Positions 5,239 to 9,997 of a stretch of 9,997 nucleotides of DNA are shown piece after piece (position 1 is the stretch's first letter; each line of letters opens with the position of its first letter). The notes beneath the pieces were generated by a model. It was not told the origin of the DNA. It did no database searches and was given only the letters and a program-made list of their open reading frames with translations. The stretch is from assembly GCA_903928755.1 (NCBI GenBank), contig CAIYSH010000336.1, forward strand, positions 1 to 9,997, given 5' to 3'. The stretch comes from an uncultured Alphaproteobacteria bacterium (lineage in GTDB: Bacteria > Pseudomonadota > Alphaproteobacteria > Caulobacterales > Caulobacteraceae). The translations under genes and the position numbers were made by a program.

Positions 5239-7112
5239 CACTGCCATCAAGGACGCTGCCTGTTTCTGTGGCATGTCTCACGGCCATGCTGGCAGCGTTC
5301 TGCCTTTGGTTTGGCCGTGGCAGTGATCGGCTGGACATCGTGGTGTCGGACGTCCTGCTGACACGCGGGAAGGTTCCCGTCTCCGACAGTTATCTGGTCG
5401 TCAGGCTGACCCAGGAGGATCTTGTCCGGCTGGAGAACATCTCCAACCAGCGCAAGGTGATCGCCGAGGCCGTGGAACAGATGAGCCGGGGTGGTGCAGA
5501 GCGGGTTCTGCTGGACTTCGTCATCAGCGGTAAACAGGTGACCCCCGGCGACCTTGCCCTTGATGCCGCCATGGCGCGTTTTCGGCCGGGTCAAATCGCC
5601 ATTGGGGCGATGGAGGGGTCCGATATGGCCCGGCCACCGGGTCTCTACACCTCTTCCATGGCTATCGAAGCCGCATATGTCCCGGACAAGGACGGTCGCT
5701 TCCGGACTGTTGAGCCGGCTCCCGGTTCGCGCGGCGGAAATCCAGCCCTGTGGCTGGCCACAGGTCGCCTCAAGCATCAGGCGACGCCGCTGGATCTCAG
5801 GATTATGCCGCAATCGGTCAGGGAAATATCCCTGGATGAGGCCCTGGCTCCGGAACACAGTCGGCAGTTCGCAGGCAGGAAGGTCATCATCTCCCTCACC
5901 AGATCGGCCTCCAGAAGCCGGGTTGCCTTGCCCTTCCATGGGTTGACGGAACGCGGTCCCTTTCTGGCCGTTGCCGCGCAGTCCATCGACCATGGTGCCT
6001 TGCGGATGCGGTCTCTTTCAGAGGCTGTGGGCTTGGCCTTGGCGGTCATCTGTCTGGGATTTGGCCTCTGGCTCGGTTTCAGGGCGCAGTCTGCGCGGAC
6101 GGTTCTTCAGGTCTTTCCGGCCCTGGTAGTTTCCATTTTCCTTGCCGGTTTCTGCTTGATTTCGGCCTTTGGTCAGACAGCCTATCCCCTGGCCATGACG
6201 GCGATCGCCGGGTGTTCCCTGATGTCGGCGGTGTCACTGCGCCTCCGTCTGCCCAGTCTCGTGATGACCTTCATCGAAGGGAATCTGAGCCCGGAAGAAG
6301 CCTGGCTCTGGCGAAGCCAGGAGGTGCTTGAGCGACCTGTCATTCTTCTGGGCCCTGGCGGCGCGATCAAACGTGCAAACCTGCCCGCGGTCCGGGCTTT
6401 TGGCCTGACAAAAGTCCACAGGGCATGGGCGGGCGCTGAGATTTCCCGCCTGTGCATGTCGGCGCTTGGCTTGGGAGAACGTCACAGGATCCAGACCGTC
6501 TGCGGAGACATCACCTGGCAACTCGAATGGCTCCATCCGGATATTGCTCTTGCCACTTTCTATGATGTGACGGATCAGGCGCTAGTACTGGATGACCTGG
6601 AGCGCAAGCTCATCACCGACTCCCTGACCGGAACCAACAACCGTATCGGGTTTGATCGTGCCCTGAACGAGATCAATCTGTCCCGGGGCGAGAAGTGCGC
6701 GATCTTCTTCATGGACCTGAACGGGTTCAAGACCATCAATGACACCCATGGCCATGCTGTCGGCGACGAACTGCTGAAAATCGTCGCCAAACGATTTGCC
6801 TCGGTTACCCGAAGTCAGGATGTCCTTGCGCGACTGGGGGGTGATGAGTTCGCCATTCTGGCCCGGGGAGATGTTTCCACCCTTCAGGCCATTCGAACCG
6901 TAGACAAGCTGGAAGCTTCCCTGCAGGGCATGGTGAGGTTGAAGGGCGTGGCGATAAATGTAGGTGTCGCTGTTGGTTTCGCCCTCAGCACACCGGCAGA
7001 CAGCTCCATCATGACGGTCATAAATCGCGCCGACCAGGATATGTACGAACGCAAACGGATCCAGAAGCTCTCGCCGCCAGCTGTCTGGAATCCATTGGAC
7101 GCCCGGATCTGA
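5235..7112 (+). CDS. Membrane diguanylate cyclase with CHASE2 sensor, PAS-like linker and GGDEF domain
   Basis: A 625-residue inner-membrane enzyme expected to make c-di-GMP from two GTP. The topology is that of CHASE2 proteins: a first membrane helix (about 10-27), an extracytoplasmic domain of about 235 residues with a VLLDFVISG strand, then three close helices (about 263-283, 292-312, 316-336). A PAS-like segment follows (about 363-450; PVILLGPGGAIKRAN), then the GGDEF domain (about 455-610). This has DSLTG (462-466), metal-binding Asp494 in FFMDLNGFK, NDTHGH (502-507) and an intact GGDEF (535-539). An RxxD product-inhibition site (R526-D529) sits five residues upstream of GGDEF. Thr467 replaces the usual Leu in DxLTGLxNR. 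There is no EAL domain. The GTG start overlaps the pilin TGA by 2 bases (GTGA) and no Shine-Dalgarno sequence is visible, indicating translational coupling to the pilin. A cyclase is strongly supported; the CHASE2 ligand is unknown. Confidence 0.9.
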   Translation: MTLPSRTLPVSVACLTAMLAAFCLWFGRGSDRLDIVVSDVLLTRGKVPVSDSYLVVRLTQEDLVRLENISNQRKVIAEAVEQMSRGGAERVLLDFVISGKQVTPGDLALDAAMARFRPGQIAIGAMEGSDMARPPGLYTSSMAIEAAYVPDKDGRFRTVEPAPGSRGGNPALWLATGRLKHQATPLDLRIMPQSVREISLDEALAPEHSRQFAGRKVIISLTRSASRSRVALPFHGLTERGPFLAVAAQSIDHGALRMRSLSEAVGLALAVICLGFGLWLGFRAQSARTVLQVFPALVVSIFLAGFCLISAFGQTAYPLAMTAIAGCSLMSAVSLRLRLPSLVMTFIEGNLSPEEAWLWRSQEVLERPVILLGPGGAIKRANLPAVRAFGLTKVHRAWAGAEISRLCMSALGLGERHRIQTVCGDITWQLEWLHPDIALATFYDVTDQALVLDDLERKLITDSLTGTNNRIGFDRALNEINLSRGEKCAIFFMDLNGFKTINDTHGHAVGDELLKIVAKRFASVTRSQDVLARLGGDEFAILARGDVSTLQAIRTVDKLEASLQGMVRLKGVAINVGVAVGFALSTPADSSIMTVINRADQDMYERKRIQKLSPPAVWNPLDARI

Positions 7113-7113
7113 G

Positions 7114-7142
7114 GCACCCCGACGTGATCAGCATCGAGGTGC
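7114..7142. terminator. Weak hairpin between the convergent cyclase and carB genes
   Basis: GCACC (7114-7118) pairs with GGTGC (7138-7142), and CGA (7120-7122) with TCG (7134-7136), inside the 49-bp space between the two stop codons. The stem is interrupted and no U-tract follows on either strand. It may serve both genes, but the evidence is thin. Confidence 0.25.
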
Positions 7143-7161
7143 GCCCAGGCAAACCGGTCTG

Positions 7162-9997
7162 TCAGGCGTAGCTCTGTAGCGGGCGGACATCCAGCGCCCC
7201 ATTGGCCATTTCCACGATGGCCTGCGAGGCCGCCAGTGCCCCTGCTGTGGTGGTGTAATAGGGGATCTTCATCATCAGGGCGGTCCGACGGATCTCGTAG
7301 CTGTCGGCCAGGGACTGTTTGCCCTCCGTGGTGTTGAACACCAGTTGCACGCCGCCATTCTTCATGGCGTCGACAATATGCGGACGTCCTTCCAGAACCT
7401 TTTTTACGGCCTCGACGTTCAGGCCCTGTTGCGTCAGATGTGCTGCAGTTCCGCTGGTTGCCAGGACCTTGAAGCCCTGTTCCAGGAGCAGGCGCACGGG
7501 CTCGACCACCCAGGCCTTGTCAGAGTCCTTCACCGAGACGAAGACCGTCCCGGTTTCGGGCAGGATGGTACCTCCGCCCAGCTGACTCTTGGCAAAAGCC
7601 CTGGCAAAGGCCGCAGCCTTGGTGCCTCCCGGCCGTTGCCAGTCCAGGCCCATGACCTCACCGGTCGAGCGCATTTCCGGGCCCAGAATGGTGTCCACAC
7701 CGGCGAACCGGGCAAAGGGGAAGACGGCTTCCTTGACGGCCACATGGTCATAGACCCGTTCGGTCAGGCCAAAGCTTGCCAGGCTCTCGCCAGCCATGAC
7801 CTTGGCGGCAATGGCCGCAATGGGCGCACCTATGGTCTTGGCGACGAAGGGAACGGTCCGGCTGGCCCGGGGATTGACCTCGAGCACAAAGATGCGCGGA
7901 TTTTCCGAGTGGGGCTCCTCGATGGCGAACTGCACGTTCATCAGGCCGCGCACCTTCAGGGCAAAGGCCATGGCTTCGGTCTGACGCTTCAGCTCGGCAA
8001 TGGTGTCAGGCCGCAGGGAGAAGGGCGGCAGGGAACAGGCGCTGTCTCCAGAGTGAACGCCGGCCTCTTCGATATGTTCCATGACGCCGGCTACGAAGAC
8101 GGTCTCTCCGTCGCAGATGGCATCGACGTCGACTTCGGTGGCCCGGGACAGATACTGATCGATGAGGACAGGGCTGTCGCCACTGACCTTCACGGCATGG
8201 GTAATGTAACGCTCGAGCTGCTCGTCATCCCGGACGATTTCCATGGCGCGGCCACCGAGCACATAAGACGGGCGGATAACGACCGGATAGCCGACCTGAT
8301 GGGCTCCGGCGAAGGCTTCATCCCTGGACCGGGCAATGGCATTGACCGGCTGGGCGATCTTCAGCCTGTGCAGAAGCTGCTGGAACCGCTCACGGTCTTC
8401 TGCCAGGTCGATGGCGTCGGGGCTGGTGCCGAGAATGGGAATTCCGGCGTCTTCCAGGGCCTGGGCCAGCTTCAGGGGCGTCTGGCCGCCGAACTGGACA
8501 ATGACGCCCAGAAGTGTCCCGGCGCGCTGCTCGACGGCGATCAGCTCCAGCACGTCTTCCGCTGTCAGAGGTTCGAAATACAGACGGTCGGAGGTGTCAT
8601 AGTCGGTGGAGACGGTCTCCGGGTTGCAGTTGACCATGATGGACTCCACCCCGATGTCGGCCAGGGCGAAGGCGGCGTGGCAGCAGCAATAGTCGAACTC
8701 GATCCCCTGGCCGATCCGGTTGGGGCCACCCCCGAGGATGATGGCCTTCCGGGCCCCGGACGGCTCGCTCTCGCAGTCGGGTGCCTGCCCCAGAGCGCCG
8801 GTCTCATAGGTGGAATACATGTAGGGCGTTTCAGCGCGGAACTCGCCGGCACAGGTGTCGATGCGTTTATACACCGGCCGGACCCCGAGGGCCTGGCGGT
8901 CTGCGCGGATCTTACCCTCCGGTATGCGGGTCAGCATGGCCAGGCGGGCGTCGGAGAAGCCCTGCGCTTTCAGGGCGCGGAATCCCTGCGCCGTCGTCGG
9001 CAGTCCCCCCGCACGGATCAGGCCTTCTTCGCGCACCAGTTCCTGGATCTGACGGAGGAACCAGGGCTCATAGGCGCACGCCGCATTGATGTCTTCGACG
9101 GTCAGACCGTGGCGGAAGGACTGGGCAATGACCCGAAGCCGGTCCGGGGTCGGATTGCCCAGGGCGCGGACCACTGCAGCGTGACCGGTTTCCGGATCAG
9201 CTGAACCCTCGATCTCCACCTCATCCAGACCGCTGAGCCCGGTTTCGAGTCCGCGCAGGGCCTTCTGAAGGCTTTCCTTGAAAGTCCGGCCGATGGCCAT
9301 GACCTCACCCACCGACTTCATGGAGGTGGTCAGGTGGGGCTCTGATCCCGGATACTTCTCGAACGCGAAGCGCGGGATCTTGGTCACCACATAGTCGATG
9401 CTGGGCTCGAACGAAGCCGGGGTCGCCACGGTAATGTCATTCATCAGCTCATCGAGGGTATAGCCGACCGCCAGACGCGCCGCGACCTTGGCAATGGGGA
9501 AGCCGGTAGCCTTGGACGCAAGGGCCGAGGACCGCGACACCCGGGGATTCATTTCGATGACCACCATCCGGCCGTCCGCGGGATTGACCGCGAACTGGAC
9601 GTTGGAGCCGCCGGTCTCGACGCCGATCTCCCGCAGGACAGCGATCGAAGCCGACCGCATGATCTGGTATTCCTTGTCCGTCAGGGTCAGGGCTGGGGCG
9701 ACGGTTATGGAGTCGCCAGTATGGACACCCATCGGATCAATGTTCTCGATGGAGCAGACGATGATGCAGTTGTCCGCCTTGTCGCGGACGACCTCCATCT
9801 CATACTCCTTCCAGCCCAGGACGCTTTCCTCGATCAGCACTTCAGTGGTCGGCGACAGGTCCAGGCCGCGCTCCACGATCTCGCGGAACTCTTCCATGTT
9901 GTAGGCAATGCCGCCGCCGGTCCCGGCCAGGGTGAAGGACGGCCGGACGATGGCTGGCAGGCCGACGAAGTCGAGGCCTTCCAGGGCTTCATCCATG
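7162..9997 (-). CDS. carB: Carbamoyl-phosphate synthase large subunit, 3' part
   Basis: The visible 944 residues are the C-terminal part of CarB; about 150 N-terminal residues lie beyond the right edge of the window, so the Met at 9996 is internal. With CarA, the enzyme makes carbamoyl phosphate from glutamine, bicarbonate and two ATP, for arginine and pyrimidine synthesis. Fragment residues 1-240 are the rest of the first ATP-grasp domain (RPSFTLAGTGGG, EYEMEVVRD, ENIDPMGVHTGDS, IEMNPRVSRSSALASK). Residues 250-400 are the oligomerisation domain. Residues 415-800 are the second synthetase half (LGGGPNRIGQGIEFDYCCCHAA, IRPSYVLGGRAMEIV, LEVNPRASRTVPFVAK). Residues 815-944 are the methylglyoxal-synthase-like allosteric domain, with the ATSGTA loop and an NTTEGK segment. 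No frameshift is seen. The stop is TGA at 7162-7164. carA is not in the window. Confidence 0.97.
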   Translation of the reverse strand, partial: MDEALEGLDFVGLPAIVRPSFTLAGTGGGIAYNMEEFREIVERGLDLSPTTEVLIEESVLGWKEYEMEVVRDKADNCIIVCSIENIDPMGVHTGDSITVAPALTLTDKEYQIMRSASIAVLREIGVETGGSNVQFAVNPADGRMVVIEMNPRVSRSSALASKATGFPIAKVAARLAVGYTLDELMNDITVATPASFEPSIDYVVTKIPRFAFEKYPGSEPHLTTSMKSVGEVMAIGRTFKESLQKALRGLETGLSGLDEVEIEGSADPETGHAAVVRALGNPTPDRLRVIAQSFRHGLTVEDINAACAYEPWFLRQIQELVREEGLIRAGGLPTTAQGFRALKAQGFSDARLAMLTRIPEGKIRADRQALGVRPVYKRIDTCAGEFRAETPYMYSTYETGALGQAPDCESEPSGARKAIILGGGPNRIGQGIEFDYCCCHAAFALADIGVESIMVNCNPETVSTDYDTSDRLYFEPLTAEDVLELIAVEQRAGTLLGVIVQFGGQTPLKLAQALEDAGIPILGTSPDAIDLAEDRERFQQLLHRLKIAQPVNAIARSRDEAFAGAHQVGYPVVIRPSYVLGGRAMEIVRDDEQLERYITHAVKVSGDSPVLIDQYLSRATEVDVDAICDGETVFVAGVMEHIEEAGVHSGDSACSLPPFSLRPDTIAELKRQTEAMAFALKVRGLMNVQFAIEEPHSENPRIFVLEVNPRASRTVPFVAKTIGAPIAAIAAKVMAGESLASFGLTERVYDHVAVKEAVFPFARFAGVDTILGPEMRSTGEVMGLDWQRPGGTKAAAFARAFAKSQLGGGTILPETGTVFVSVKDSDKAWVVEPVRLLLEQGFKVLATSGTAAHLTQQGLNVEAVKKVLEGRPHIVDAMKNGGVQLVFNTTEGKQSLADSYEIRRTALMMKIPYYTTTAGALAASQAIVEMANGALDVRPLQSYA

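Noticed and set aside
7345..9204. A 619-codon open frame on the plus strand
   Set aside because: It lies wholly antisense to carB, whose motifs are intact and unmistakable. Its translation is rich in Gly, Asp, His and Leu without any domain pattern. Long antisense frames are common opposite GC-rich genes.

Overview
The window looks like chromosomal DNA from an alphaproteobacterium, most plausibly of the Caulobacterales or a close relative. This is inferred from high-GC coding sequence, a CsgG-type holdfast/curli-like outer-membrane protein, a Flp (Tad-type) pilin and multi-domain c-di-GMP signalling. I saw no rRNA, tRNA, CRISPR array, insertion sequence or phage gene.

Layout. Positions 1-220 hold an AT-rich probable promoter and leader for a CsgG/HfaB-family secretion-channel protein (221-1531, +) that ends in a glutamine/tyrosine/proline tandem repeat. 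It converges, across about 24 bp, on a minus-strand block. That block, read from right to left, is a short-chain dehydrogenase (4061-4861), a small P-loop kinase-like ATPase 10 bp behind it (3550-4050), and then, after a 92-bp gap with a hairpin, a class A penicillin-binding protein (1556-3457). A 149-bp divergent intergenic region follows (4862-5010). It carries a near-perfect sigma-54 promoter pointing right and a perfect 13-bp inverted repeat. To the right are a Flp-type pilin gene (5011-5238) and a CHASE2-PAS-GGDEF diguanylate cyclase (5235-7112) whose GTG start overlaps the pilin stop codon. The last 2.8 kb is the 3' part of carB (carbamoyl-phosphate synthase large chain) on the minus strand, cut by the window edge.

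How the genes may work together. The SDR, the ATPase, the PBP and carB look like ordinary metabolic and cell-wall genes. The most interesting part is the pilin-cyclase pair: an orphan pilin, with no Tad/Cpa assembly genes in the window, translationally coupled to a membrane diguanylate cyclase with an extracytoplasmic CHASE2 sensor, apparently under sigma-54 control. About 3.5 kb away is a CsgG-like outer-membrane channel gene of the kind used for holdfast anchoring or amyloid export. I infer, but cannot prove, a surface-contact or attachment module in which pilus production and c-di-GMP synthesis are co-expressed.
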